This document shows, in pieces, positions 10,401-18,067 of a DNA stretch of 64,000 nt. The notes under the pieces were generated by a model. It saw nothing but the letters and a program-made list of their open reading frames with translations. It was not told the DNA's origin and did not search any database. The stretch is taken from positions 72,039 to 136,038 of the forward strand of contig NZ_JACRYL010000009.1 in the NCBI RefSeq assembly GCF_014306625.1, given 5' to 3'. This DNA comes from Pedobacter fastidiosus. GTDB taxonomy: Bacteria > Bacteroidota > Bacteroidia > Sphingobacteriales > Sphingobacteriaceae. Position 1 is the stretch's first letter. Each line of letters begins with the position of its first letter. Made by a program: the position numbers and the translations under genes.

Positions 10401-10606
10401 AAAATATATTCTCCGTTTGAATTGGTTGAAGTTTTTGTTGTAAAGCCAGTGGATTCATTTCTAATTTGAACCGAAACCCCAGGAACAGGTTTCTTAGCTT
10501 CATCCGTTACTGTTCCGGATATGGATGCTTGAGTTGTTTGTGCAAATACCGAGTTATTGGCAAAGCAAAACAAGAGCAATAATGCGACTAGTAAATTTTT
10601 CATCAT
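7442..10606 (-). CDS. TonB-dependent outer membrane receptor, Oar-like, with carboxypeptidase-like N-terminal domain
   Basis: This is a 1054-residue outer-membrane transporter or adhesion receptor. A signal peptide (MMKNLLVALLLLFCFANNSVFA) is followed by a carboxypeptidase-regulatory-like beta-sandwich (about 28-115, starting ASISGTVTDEAKKPVPGVSV). A plug domain comes next (VNGRNFSNLMDLSPLSRGG, then YTIDGMGAKNP and VREFKVITNQYDVTYGRAGGG), then a long beta-barrel ending in the aromatic LRYGF typical of BAM substrates. The arrangement matches Oar-type receptors rather than SusC, and no SusD partner is adjacent, so a large peptide or protein ligand is possible but unproven. It has its own terminator downstream. 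Confidence 0.93.
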   Translation of the reverse strand: MMKNLLVALLLLFCFANNSVFAQTTQASISGTVTDEAKKPVPGVSVQIRNESTGFTTKTSTNSNGEYIFKELPLGGPYTVKAAYIGFGEQTRTGFMLNQGDVVKVSIKMQEASQSLDAVQVTGSSLKNKVKNFGASTEISAKTMTQLPVNGRNFSNLMDLSPLSRGGGISGQLGSSTNYTIDGMGAKNPTSSGSTTSRSGAPYSISMEAVREFKVITNQYDVTYGRAGGGTVSAVTKSGTNTLSGSAFTYGRADWLSSPYDIRGIKRDNDFSTYQYGFTLGGPIIKDKLHYFVGWDHQRDARPLIIADVNGAADEARFRITNSTLEQFLGIARTKYGVANTKQYGTFDKKRGTDAAFARLDWQIDDKNLLTIRDNYTNDRNPLGLADNTAINFFESYGNDKNVDNNLLATLRSTISSKVTNELKVQHLYTFQASTQNDELTGAIPRAQVGNIVSKLADGSSIATAIQIGGHRFGQEGFTNNVIQLVDNFYYNTDKVKYTFGADLQYTHAKSLYGSEVNGRFEYSSSNGGATSAIQNFENLAPNRYYREVPLLADPTVKAAIWNTAIYGQMQTKLAKGLDFIGGVRVDYSAYPKSPLNQKLFDAIGIRTDHKLKQFLVQPRIQFDWDINENRTDFVRLGAGIFGSDVNNYVTINNLTFDGKHLATVDVFGPDVPTPNFIGYRNGSAQAPSLTALQVPTINTYAEDAKIPVVYKANLSYSKLITDKFKVGLTGYATLGRNNYMYVDRNMAANPFFTLPNEGNRGVFVPTTSIAAGNGVADWKGGRLTNQFGRVLELNSQGKVNQFAVVLDATWNYFRDGEISASYTYNDTKDNTSYNGNVANSATLSLPVKDDPRDLSKMSYSDNQFRTKVVIYGTLPTFYGITVGVRYSGIGGTRYSLLAGGNINGDFVATNDLAYVFDRNNTSVPANIRTGLQTLLDNPDASQSLKDYINKYSGQIAERNGGINDFFGIVDLRISKKFKIYKSHNFELSGDIFNLGNLLNKKWGVNETMGNQALYAVSAFDATNRAYTYRVNNTGVVTPSGNPWQMQIGLRYGF

Positions 10607-10726
10607 GATCAGTTTTTTGATTTGTTATCTGACCGCAAAGATGTTGTTGTAGTGTTAACTGAAATTTGACTTTATATTATGAAAAGGTTTACAATTTGTA
10701 GGTTTTTGAGCTGATGTTAAAATAAA

Positions 10727-10756
10727 AAACGGCCAATAAACTAATATTGGCCGTTT
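10727..10756 (-). terminator. rho-independent terminator of the amidohydrolase operon
   Basis: A perfect 12-bp inverted repeat (AAACGGCCAATA, six-base loop, TATTGGCCGTTT) lies just beyond the stop of the minus-strand gene ending at 10777. On that strand the stem runs into TTTTTTATTTT, giving a strong U-tract. Confidence 0.9.
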
Positions 10757-10776
10757 CATGTTAAGGTGGTGTTAAC

Positions 10777-12087
10777 TTATTTTTTTTCAGCGGTGTATTT
10801 GTCGCTGAATTTTTTGTCTAGTTGCTTGTGCAAATTATCCAAGTTGATGTCTCTTCCTTGAATAAAAGCCTGCTCAACTTTGTTTGTTCTCATATCCAAA
10901 GCATCTCCGGCAGAAATAAAGAACGTAGCATCTTTCCCTACTTCAATACTGCCAGTAGTTTTATCAATTCCCATCGCTTTGGCTGCGTTTAAGGTAATGG
11001 TAGAAAGTGCTTTTTCTTTATCTAAGCCCCAAGCGGTAACGGTACCTGCCATAAACGGAAGGTTGCGTTGTTGCCAATAACCATCGATACTTAAAACCAC
11101 ATTTAAACCAGCATTCGCTAAAACAGCAGCGTTTTTATACGGCATGTTTACATCATCATCAATATTATTTGGTAAAGCATGAGGCTGTTTTACTACTAGC
11201 GTGATGTTGTTTTCTTTTAAGAATTCGATTATAAGATAAGCTTCATCTGCACCAGTAATTACTGGCGTAATACCAAACTTTTTGCCAAAGTTTACAGCCG
11301 CAACAATATCCTTCTGACTTTCTGCTGCGATAAACAATTTTTCATCACCAGAGAAAACCCTTTTCATGGCTTCAAAACGAGTATTGATTACTTCGGGTTT
11401 TCCCATCTCCGAATAAGCTTTTGCCTCAGCAAAGAAAGCTGTTAACTGCGCAATTGCGGCTTGAGTACGTTCTGCTAATAATTCTGGCGAAGTTTGGGCT
11501 CTTCCGAAACCTCCAAAACCACCTCTAAAACGTGGGGTAACGGGCCAAGTCATGTGCATTGCATCATCTTTTCTTAAAGCGGCATCTTCCCAATTCCATG
11601 CATCTAACTGCACAACCGAAGAACTCCCAGAAACTGTTCCGCCTTGTGGGGTTGGCTGAGCCATTAAAACACCATTGCTTCTTAAAGTAGCAGGTACTTT
11701 AGAATCGGTATTGTAAGCAACAATAGAACGGATGTGCGAATTGAAATCTCCAATTTCCTGAAAATCCAATGTTGCTTTTACAGCTTCAATTTCTACCAAA
11801 CCTAAATTGGTTGTAGAGGCAATAAAACCTGGGTAGATGTGTTTTCCTGAAGCATTAATTTTTACTACATCATCTTGTGGCACTTGTCCATCGGCTCTTA
11901 CCGAAATAATTTTTCCGTTTCCAAAAAGAATGGTTCCATTTTCGATTACAGTTCCGTTTCCAATATGTATCGTTGCGCCAGTAATGGCAATGGTTTTGCT
12001 TTGTTTTGGTGCTGGCGATATGTTTGCTTGTGCAAAACACATCAGGCTAGATGCCGATAAAGCCAGACTGAATAGGTAATTTTTCAT
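10777..12087 (-). CDS. exported amidohydrolase-fold protein lacking metal ligands
   Basis: I place the start at the ATG ending at 12087 (MKNYLFSLALSASSLMCFA is a good signal peptide), one base after the upstream stop; an ATG at 12099 would add four residues and overlap the upstream gene. The fold is that of imidazolonepropionase-like amidohydrolases: a composite N-terminal segment (ITGATIHIGNGTVIENG), a barrel, and a C-terminal TLNAAKAMGIDKTTGSIEVGKD. However, the strand-1 site, normally an HxH, reads YPGFIASTTNLG, and the later His positions are also replaced (FIAAES, VITGADEA). It is probably a non-catalytic partner of the upstream protein. A Gly-rich stretch FRGGFGGFGR is also present. Confidence 0.82.
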   Translation of the reverse strand: MKNYLFSLALSASSLMCFAQANISPAPKQSKTIAITGATIHIGNGTVIENGTILFGNGKIISVRADGQVPQDDVVKINASGKHIYPGFIASTTNLGLVEIEAVKATLDFQEIGDFNSHIRSIVAYNTDSKVPATLRSNGVLMAQPTPQGGTVSGSSSVVQLDAWNWEDAALRKDDAMHMTWPVTPRFRGGFGGFGRAQTSPELLAERTQAAIAQLTAFFAEAKAYSEMGKPEVINTRFEAMKRVFSGDEKLFIAAESQKDIVAAVNFGKKFGITPVITGADEAYLIIEFLKENNITLVVKQPHALPNNIDDDVNMPYKNAAVLANAGLNVVLSIDGYWQQRNLPFMAGTVTAWGLDKEKALSTITLNAAKAMGIDKTTGSIEVGKDATFFISAGDALDMRTNKVEQAFIQGRDINLDNLHKQLDKKFSDKYTAEKK

Positions 12088-12088
12088 G

Positions 12089-15000
12089 TTAGTGTGCATG
12101 TTCTTTTTCGGTTAATTCTGCTGAATAATTGTCTAAAGTTTCGCAATTGAATAAACGCGGCGCATCTCCCATTGGGCGTTGTGTGCGACTGCCTTTACTT
12201 TTGCTATCTAACATTTTTTGAATCAATCGTGCTTTTTCTACTTGTTGTGCTTTCATTACTTGAGCATCTCTTTCAATATCCCAATAGGCAACTCCATCTA
12301 CAAAAGTTTTTTCTGCTTTTGCATAAATAGATAATGGATTAGCCGACCAGATTACAACATCAGCATCTTTGCCAACTTTTAAGCTGCCAACTTTTCCATC
12401 AATATGAAGCATTTTAGCCGGATTTAAAGTAACCAATTTTAGGGCTTCTTCTTCTGGAACATTTCCATAAAGTATAGATTTCCCAGCTTCTTGATTTAAG
12501 TGGCGAGCCATTTCAGCATCATCAGAGTTAAACGCAGTTGTAATCCCTACGTTGTGCATAATTTTTCCATTGTACGGAATTGCTTCAGCAACTTCGTTTT
12601 TATAAGCCCACCAATCTGAGAAAGTAGAGCCTGCAATATTATGCGCTTTCATTTTATCGGCAACTTTATAACCTTCTAAAATGTGTGTAAACGTATTTAT
12701 TTTAAAGCCAAGACTATCTGCAACATGAATTAACATATTGATTTCGCTCTGCACATAAGAGTGGCAGGTGATGAATCTTTTGTTGTTAAGGATTTCTACA
12801 ATTGCATCCAATTCTAAATCTCTACGGACAGAATTTCCTTTAACAGCCATTGCTTTTTCGTATTCCTTTGCACGCGTAAACTCATCTACATAAGTTTGTT
12901 CAACACCCATACGGGTAACAGGAAAACGAGCTCCATTTCCGAAATTACTTTGTTTAACGTTTTCGCCTAAAGCAAATTTGATGAAACCATCTGCACCTGC
13001 AAATTTTAATTCTTCTGCAGATTTACCCCAACGTAATTTTATTAATTGCGATTGTCCGCCGATTGGATTTGCCGAGCCATGTAAAATTTGAGAAGTGGTT
13101 ACCCCACCAGCCAACTGGCGATAAATATTTACATCTTCAGGATTGATGATATCGCCCATGCGAACCTCAGAAGAAACAGATTGTGCGCCTTCGTTAATTC
13201 CATTTGCTGCAATGTGCGAATGCTCATCAATAATTCCTGTAGTAACGTGTTTGCCTGTAGCATCAATTACTTTAGCGCTGCCCGCCGATAAATTTTTCCC
13301 AATAGCTTTGATTTTTCCATTTTCTAAAAGGATATCGGCATTCTGTAAAATTCCGTCTTTTTCATTTGTCCAGATGGTGCCGTTTTTAATTAAAACAGTT
13401 TCCTGTTTTGGCAATTCAGCGGTACCAAAAGCGGTAAAAGGATAAATAACCGGTCCTACTGCTAAACTTGGTTTAGGCTCATCACGCTTGGGCATTTCTT
13501 TCGCCGGCTCTTTATATGTCGCTGTGAATTTTCCAATTGTTCCATCAGAAAGTGCAGATTCGCCCTTAAAAGTTAACGGATTAGCAGAAGTTAAATAACC
13601 ACTTAAACGAACATCGCCTTTTGGATTTTTCTTCAAATTAAAATTGATGCTTACCCAATCGCCATTTCTGCTAAATGTTGCGGTTGTTTTAACGCTATCT
13701 ACACCAATTCTTTCGATTGCCGCAATAGAGCCGCCAGATGTTCCTGTGATTTTTAAAGTTAAAGCACCAACGCCATCAACATTTAAGTTGTAAGTGCCAC
13801 GTACATCGCTAACATCCATTTTGTTAACTATATAGCGCTTGCCCTGAACCCAGTTTTCGAAAATGATATTTCCGTTTTTAAATAGGTTATCAGATGAAAT
13901 TAAGAAGTTGGCTACTTTGCCCTTCTCAATTGAACCAACTTTATCGCTAATGCCTAAAATCGAAGCAGGAATCTCAGTTACAGATTGTAAAGCTTGTTTT
14001 TCGGTTAAGCCATTTTCTATCGCGGTGCGGATATTTGCCCAAAAATCGCGACTGTTTTCTAAACCAAATGCCGTTAAAGCAAACTTGATTCCTGCTTTTT
14101 CTAAAGCTGAAGCATTTGTTGGAGCCATTTCCCAGCCTTTCATTTGGGGTAAGCTTACATTTCTGGCTTCTGCCGGATCTTCCACATCATAAGCTTTTGG
14201 AAAAGCCAATGGAATAATTAAAGTTGCACCGGTCGCTTTAACTTCGTTAATACGTTGATATTCATCTCCAGCAGATTTGATAATGTATTTTTTGCCAAAT
14301 TCTTTTCCAACTTTATCTGCACGAAGAACACTCTGCCAACCATCAACCTCAAAAATTTGAGGTAAATCTTGCTGTTTTCCAAATTCATCCAACGAGATAT
14401 TATATTCATCTTTCTGTTTGCCATACCATTGCGAGTCGTAATAAGTTTGACGGAGCAAAGCGATGGACCCCATAAGTGAAGTTGGATAATCGTTTGATGA
14501 AGTTCCTTTGTTAAATGAATAGTTTGCTGCGGTTTGATCTTTCAAAAACACATTATTATCCGATCCTTCGTTCAGGGTTACTGCCGCAGAAGTTCCACGA
14601 GCAATTCCATCACGATTAATTACGTTAACACTTCCGAAACCAACTTTACGAAGTTCATCGGCTTTTTTGCTATCTACAGAAAAGATAGTTTTTACCTGCG
14701 TTTCTGGTCTAATGGCTTCGTTCCAGCCAAATGCACCTTTTTTGGTAGATACAAAAATAGATTGACGCGTACCTCCACCGCCACCGCCTCCAAAACCGCG
14801 AACTGGTGTTGCAGCTTCTGGTAAGCCATAGCTTGTAAAAGCATCAACCAGAGATGGATAAACGAATTTTCCTTTTAAATCAATAATAACGTAGCCTTTT
14901 GGTACGGCTAAACCGGCGCCAACAGCTTGGATAGTTTGTCCTTTTATTAAAAGTGTGGCATTTGTTAAGGTTTGGTTGGCATTTACTACAATTGTTGCAT

Positions 15001-15121
15001 TTGTAAATGCGTACATTCCTGGTCTTGTATCAAAAGAACCATTTACAGGAAATGTAGATTGTTGTGCAAACAGAATTGTAGTAGAAAATACCAGCACAAT
15101 GGCGAGTAAAATTTTCTTCAT
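12089..15121 (-). CDS. exported tandem amidohydrolase, only the C-terminal domain with a metal site
   Basis: This 1010-residue protein has a signal peptide (MKKILLAIVLVFSTTILFAQ) and two amidohydrolase-like halves. The N-terminal half (about 25-430) has the family frame (YPSLVDAFTSYGLPE, GISDKVGSIEKGKVANF) but no HxH or other ligand His. A Gly-rich run (GFGGGGGGGTR) and a beta-rich linker (about 430-560) follow. The C-terminal half (about 570-985) keeps the set: GIIDEHSHIA, Lys in GFIKFALGEN, His in ITCHSYVQSE, His in TFTHILEGYK, and Asp in AFNSDD. That suggests a binuclear periplasmic hydrolase acting on a dipeptide or cyclic amide; the substrate is unknown. The downstream amidohydrolase gene starts one base after its stop. 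Confidence 0.87.
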   Translation of the reverse strand: MKKILLAIVLVFSTTILFAQQSTFPVNGSFDTRPGMYAFTNATIVVNANQTLTNATLLIKGQTIQAVGAGLAVPKGYVIIDLKGKFVYPSLVDAFTSYGLPEAATPVRGFGGGGGGGTRQSIFVSTKKGAFGWNEAIRPETQVKTIFSVDSKKADELRKVGFGSVNVINRDGIARGTSAAVTLNEGSDNNVFLKDQTAANYSFNKGTSSNDYPTSLMGSIALLRQTYYDSQWYGKQKDEYNISLDEFGKQQDLPQIFEVDGWQSVLRADKVGKEFGKKYIIKSAGDEYQRINEVKATGATLIIPLAFPKAYDVEDPAEARNVSLPQMKGWEMAPTNASALEKAGIKFALTAFGLENSRDFWANIRTAIENGLTEKQALQSVTEIPASILGISDKVGSIEKGKVANFLISSDNLFKNGNIIFENWVQGKRYIVNKMDVSDVRGTYNLNVDGVGALTLKITGTSGGSIAAIERIGVDSVKTTATFSRNGDWVSINFNLKKNPKGDVRLSGYLTSANPLTFKGESALSDGTIGKFTATYKEPAKEMPKRDEPKPSLAVGPVIYPFTAFGTAELPKQETVLIKNGTIWTNEKDGILQNADILLENGKIKAIGKNLSAGSAKVIDATGKHVTTGIIDEHSHIAANGINEGAQSVSSEVRMGDIINPEDVNIYRQLAGGVTTSQILHGSANPIGGQSQLIKLRWGKSAEELKFAGADGFIKFALGENVKQSNFGNGARFPVTRMGVEQTYVDEFTRAKEYEKAMAVKGNSVRRDLELDAIVEILNNKRFITCHSYVQSEINMLIHVADSLGFKINTFTHILEGYKVADKMKAHNIAGSTFSDWWAYKNEVAEAIPYNGKIMHNVGITTAFNSDDAEMARHLNQEAGKSILYGNVPEEEALKLVTLNPAKMLHIDGKVGSLKVGKDADVVIWSANPLSIYAKAEKTFVDGVAYWDIERDAQVMKAQQVEKARLIQKMLDSKSKGSRTQRPMGDAPRLFNCETLDNYSAELTEKEHAH

Positions 15122-15206
15122 AACTTGTTTAGGGGTTTAATTTGTTTAAAACTAATATAAATAAGCGTTGATATTGCTTGATAACCTATTTTTTACAATT
15201 AATGAT

Positions 15207-15214
15207 TACTTTTG
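15207..15214 (+). promoter_or_regulatory. probable -7 promoter element (TACTTTTG)
   Basis: TACTTTTG matches TAnnTTTG and ends 20 bases before ATG 15235. It favours that ATG over the longer in-frame TTG at 15178, which lies upstream of the promoter element. Confidence 0.45.
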
Positions 15215-15234
15215 AAACAACAAAATATCATATT

Positions 15235-15681
15235 ATGTATCAAATTTTAAAAAGTGCACACTCAGGTTGGCGCTATATCGTTTTTGCTCTGTTGGTTATC
15301 GCTGTTATTAAAGCTTTATCGGGTTGGTTGGGTAATAAAGCTTACACCGAAGGGGATAGAAAGCTGAATGTATTTACATTGATTAGCGCACACATTCAAT
15401 TATTAATTGGATTGGTATTGTATTTTGCAGGAGATTGGTATAAAGTAGATAGCAGCAACGCTGTTGGGCGCTATTGGAAAATGGAACACATTAGTATGAT
15501 GATTATTGCAATCGTTTTAATCACCATCGGAAATTCTAAATCAAAAAAATTAACAGAGTCTATTGCAAAGCACCGAACGATTTCAGTTTTCTTTGGCTTG
15601 GCCTTAATTTTAATTATTGTAACCATTTTGCTTATGGTTAAAGATGTACCAGGAAGATCTTTTTTTGGTATGACTAAATAA
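15235..15681 (+). CDS. four-helix membrane protein, cytochrome b561-like in appearance
   Basis: The start at ATG 15235 (MYQILKSAHSGWRYIVFALL) gives a 148-residue protein with four hydrophobic helices, near 12-32, 50-70, 85-103 and 118-138. A TTG start at 15178 would add 19 residues encoded upstream of the apparent promoter. Conserved-looking His residues in SAHSGWRY, ISAHIQLL and KMEHISMM could ligate haem; this is an inference from their placement at helix ends and no CxxCH is present. It stands alone between the divergent amidohydrolase operon and the trp leader. The function is not established. Confidence 0.75.
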   Translation: MYQILKSAHSGWRYIVFALLVIAVIKALSGWLGNKAYTEGDRKLNVFTLISAHIQLLIGLVLYFAGDWYKVDSSNAVGRYWKMEHISMMIIAIVLITIGNSKSKKLTESIAKHRTISVFFGLALILIIVTILLMVKDVPGRSFFGMTK

Positions 15682-15730
15682 TTTTAGCAAAACTATTTCT
15701 TTAAATATTTCGGTTTTTCAAAATTCTTTA

Positions 15731-15738
15731 TATTTTTG
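15731..15738 (+). promoter_or_regulatory. probable trp operon -7 promoter element (TATTTTTG)
   Basis: TATTTTTG matches TAnnTTTG and ends six bases before the ATG of the trp leader peptide. The transcript would therefore begin at or next to the leader ORF, with almost no 5' leader. Confidence 0.5.
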
Positions 15739-15744
15739 TCGCTC

Positions 15745-15813
15745 ATGATCAGCAATATACACACATGGCTTTGGCAAAGTAATTCGAAAACGGATTGCGC
15801 AGGCTGCGTATGA
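15745..15813 (+). CDS. trpL: trp operon leader peptide
   Basis: This 22-residue ORF reads MISNIHTWLWQSNSKTDCAG plus CV and ends TGA. Two Trp codons (15766-15768 and 15772-15774) are separated by one Leu codon. It lies directly before a terminator hairpin and the trpE gene. This is the arrangement of ribosome-mediated attenuation: scarce charged tRNA-Trp stalls the ribosome at the Trp codons, while rapid translation to the stop covers the 3' half of the ORF. That half, including CGCAGG at 15798-15803, can pair with CCTGCG in the terminator's left arm (15859-15864) and so serve as an antiterminator. Confidence 0.85.
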   Translation: MISNIHTWLWQSNSKTDCAGCV

Positions 15814-15853
15814 GAAAAATATAGTTTATCAACCTAAACCTAATTGAACCATT

Positions 15854-15888
15854 AAAGCCCTGCGTAGAACCACACGCAGGGCTTTTTA
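15854..15888 (+). terminator. trp attenuator (rho-independent terminator)
   Basis: A perfect 12-bp stem, AAAGCCCTGCGT (15854-15865) with ACGCAGGGCTTT (15874-15885), closes an 8-base loop and runs into TTTTTATTT. It sits between the leader peptide and trpE. Pairing of leader bases 15798-15805 with 15856-15864 would destroy the left arm, so readthrough should follow ribosome stalling at the Trp codons. Confidence 0.88.
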
Positions 15889-15913
15889 TTTAAAAATAGT
15901 TTTACAAAAGAGG

Positions 15914-15945
15914 AGATTGCTTCGTCGTGCCTCCTCGCAATGACG
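15914..15945. repeat. REP-like element (family A), single copy
   Basis: This copy reads AGATTGCTTCG and ends CTCGCAATGACG, the minus orientation of the repeat found at 17997-18060, 20649-20731 and 31631-31658. Here it carries a 6-base insertion relative to the others. It lies 8 bases before the trpE ATG and contains an in-frame GTG (15927) that can be mistaken for the trpE start. Confidence 0.8.
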
Positions 15946-15953
15946 ATAAAAAA

Positions 15954-17351
15954 ATGTTTAAAATAAATACAACGTATAAAAAATTACTTGCCGATACCAC
16001 AACTCCTGTAAGCATTTACTTGCGCTTACGCGATGTATATCCAAATAGTATCTTATTGGAAAGTTCTGATTATCACAGTCGTGAAAATTCCATGAGCTTT
16101 GTTTGTGCAGATCCAGTTGCAGGCATTATTTTGAAGGGAACAAGATTGGAAACTTATTTTCCTGATGGTTCTGTAGAGATTAAAGAAAGCGAAAATTTAA
16201 CCGAGGAGATTACTGCCTTTAAGGATAAATTTAAAGAAACCGAATTCCCAGAGATTAAGTTTATCTCTAGCGGTTTATTCGGATATTTTACTTGGAATGC
16301 AGTACAACATTTTGAGGATATTAAATTTACTTCTGAAACTCCTGAAGGAGAGGAAATTCCAGAAATGCAATATCATTTGTATCGTTATTTAATTGCGATA
16401 GATCATTTTAAGAATGAAATTACCTTGTTCAAAAATACTTTCGAAGGCGAAGAAGAGGGTGGCTTGGAAAAAATGGAATACCTAATTCAGAACAAAAACT
16501 ATCCTGAATATAAGTTTCAACTTCGTGGAGAAGAGTCATCAAACTTAACAGATCAAGGTTTTATGACTTTAGTAGAAAAACTTCAAAAGCATATTTATAG
16601 AGGTGATATTTTCCAAATTGTTCCTTCAAGAGCATATAAACAAGCTTTTTCTGGCGATGAATTTAATGTTTATCGTTGCTTAAGATCGATAAATCCTTCT
16701 CCGTATCTGTTCTATTTTGATTACGGAAATTTTAAACTTTTTGGTTCATCGCCAGAAGCACAGATTACTATAAAAAATAATACAGCTAATATTTTTCCAA
16801 TTGCAGGCACATTTAAACGCAGTGGAAACGATATTGAAGATGCTGAACAGGCAAAAAAATTAGAGCAAGATCCGAAAGAAAGTGCCGAACACGTAATGTT
16901 AGTCGATTTGGCTCGGAATGATTTAAGCAGACATTGCAATCGGGTAGAAGTGAAGTCTTTTAAAGAGGTTCAATATTATTCGCATTTAATTCATTTGGTA
17001 AGCAAAGTTAGCGGGCAGTTACAGGAAGATGTTACTGCGTTTAAAGTGGTTGCAGATACTTATCCAGCCGGAACTTTAAGTGGTGCGCCAAAATATAAAG
17101 CCATGCAGTTAATTGATGAAAATGAAAAGCTTGGTCGTAATTTTTATGCAGGAGCAATTGGTTTTATGGGCTTTAATGAAGATTTTAATCATGCGATTAT
17201 GATCAGAACTTTCATGAGCAAAAACAACGAATTGCATTATCGTGCTGGTGCAGGCATCGTTGCAGATTCTGTTCCCGAAACTGAAATGCAGGAAGTAAAT
17301 AATAAAATTGCCGCCTTGCGTAAAGCAATTGTAATGGCAGAAGGCATTTAA
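15954..17351 (+). CDS. trpE: anthranilate synthase component I
   Basis: TrpE makes anthranilate from chorismate, using ammonia delivered by TrpG. I start it at ATG 15954 (MFKINTTYKKLLADTT); a GTG at 15927 lies inside a dispersed repeat and gives an artificial extension. The 465-residue protein has the N-terminal Trp-feedback motif SILLESSDYHSRENSMSF. The chorismate-binding core includes GDIFQIVPSRAYKQ, YLFYFDYGNFKLFGSSPE, IAGTFKRSGN, LVDLARNDLSRHC and YPAGTLSGAPKYKAMQLI. It therefore appears catalytically complete and Trp-inhibited. It sits behind a leader peptide and attenuator and 53 bases before trpG. Confidence 0.96.
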   Translation: MFKINTTYKKLLADTTTPVSIYLRLRDVYPNSILLESSDYHSRENSMSFVCADPVAGIILKGTRLETYFPDGSVEIKESENLTEEITAFKDKFKETEFPEIKFISSGLFGYFTWNAVQHFEDIKFTSETPEGEEIPEMQYHLYRYLIAIDHFKNEITLFKNTFEGEEEGGLEKMEYLIQNKNYPEYKFQLRGEESSNLTDQGFMTLVEKLQKHIYRGDIFQIVPSRAYKQAFSGDEFNVYRCLRSINPSPYLFYFDYGNFKLFGSSPEAQITIKNNTANIFPIAGTFKRSGNDIEDAEQAKKLEQDPKESAEHVMLVDLARNDLSRHCNRVEVKSFKEVQYYSHLIHLVSKVSGQLQEDVTAFKVVADTYPAGTLSGAPKYKAMQLIDENEKLGRNFYAGAIGFMGFNEDFNHAIMIRTFMSKNNELHYRAGAGIVADSVPETEMQEVNNKIAALRKAIVMAEGI

Positions 17352-17404
17352 TGGAAGAGGGGAAATGTGCAACGGATGATGTGTAAATTAAAGAAGAAAT
17401 TACA

Positions 17405-17989
17405 ATGGAAAATATAGATAAAAAAACAGTTTTAGTAATTGATAACTACGACAGTTTTACTTACAATTTAGTTCACTTAATAAACGAAGTTGGTTATGAA
17501 GCTGTAGTTTGGAGAAACGATAAATTCGACTTGGCTGATGTAGAAAAGTTCGATAAGATTTTGCTTTCTCCTGGCCCTGGGATTCCGGAAGAAGCTGGGT
17601 TATTATTGGATGTAATTAAAACTTATGCGCCTACAAAAAGTATTTTTGGCGTGTGTTTAGGTCAGCAGGCCATTGCTGAGGCTTTCGGTGGTACACTTTT
17701 AAACCTCGGCCGACCCATGCATGGGATTGCTACGCCAGTAACCGTTGTAGATGGTGATGAACCTTTATTTTGGGAATGCCCGCAAACGATAAATGTAGGT
17801 AGGTATCACAGTTGGGTGGTGAGTAAAGAGAATTTTCCAGCTTGTTTAAAAATCACAGCCAGAGATCATAAAAGTGAGATTATGGCACTTAGACACGAAA
17901 GTTTGGATGTTCGCGGTGTTCAATTTCATCCAGAAAGTGTGCTTACGGAGTATGGGAAACAGATGATGGAGAATTGGTTGACGACTTAA
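17405..17989 (+). CDS. trpG: anthranilate synthase component II (glutamine amidotransferase)
   Basis: TrpG is the class I glutaminase subunit that supplies ammonia to TrpE. The 194-residue protein has VIDNYDSFTYNLVHL at the N-terminus, LLSPGPGIPEEAG, the nucleophile Cys in GVCLGQQAIAEAFGG (about residue 80), and the catalytic His-Glu in GVQFHPESVLTEYG (about 176). The triad is complete. The same fold serves folate biosynthesis (PabA), and a dual role is possible; pairing with trpE and trpC supports the Trp role. A perfect inverted repeat fills most of the gap to trpC, where trpD would often lie. Confidence 0.95.
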   Translation: MENIDKKTVLVIDNYDSFTYNLVHLINEVGYEAVVWRNDKFDLADVEKFDKILLSPGPGIPEEAGLLLDVIKTYAPTKSIFGVCLGQQAIAEAFGGTLLNLGRPMHGIATPVTVVDGDEPLFWECPQTINVGRYHSWVVSKENFPACLKITARDHKSEIMALRHESLDVRGVQFHPESVLTEYGKQMMENWLTT

Positions 17990-17996
17990 GGAATTT

Positions 17997-18060
17997 CGTC
18001 ATTGCGAGGCACGAAGCAATCTCATTTGTGAGTTAGATTGCTTCGTGCCTCGCAATGACG
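17997..18060. repeat. REP-like inverted pair (family A) between trpG and trpC
   Basis: Two copies of a 26-base repeat face each other: 17997-18022 (beginning CGTCATTGCGAGGCACGAAG) and 18035-18060 (its exact reverse complement), with a 12-base spacer. RNA across it would form a perfect 26-bp hairpin without a U-tract. It may protect the upstream trpGE message or reduce trpC expression; both are inferences. Confidence 0.9.
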
Positions 18061-18067
18061 GCAATAT

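Noticed and set aside
12088..12099. Longer start (MHTNMK) for the smaller amidohydrolase
   Set aside because: ATG 12087 gives a cleaner signal peptide and avoids overlap; the choice remains uncertain, but the difference is four residues.
15178..15234. TTG-initiated extension of the four-helix membrane protein
   Set aside because: The extension overlaps the -7 promoter motif, and the protein from ATG 15235 begins naturally.
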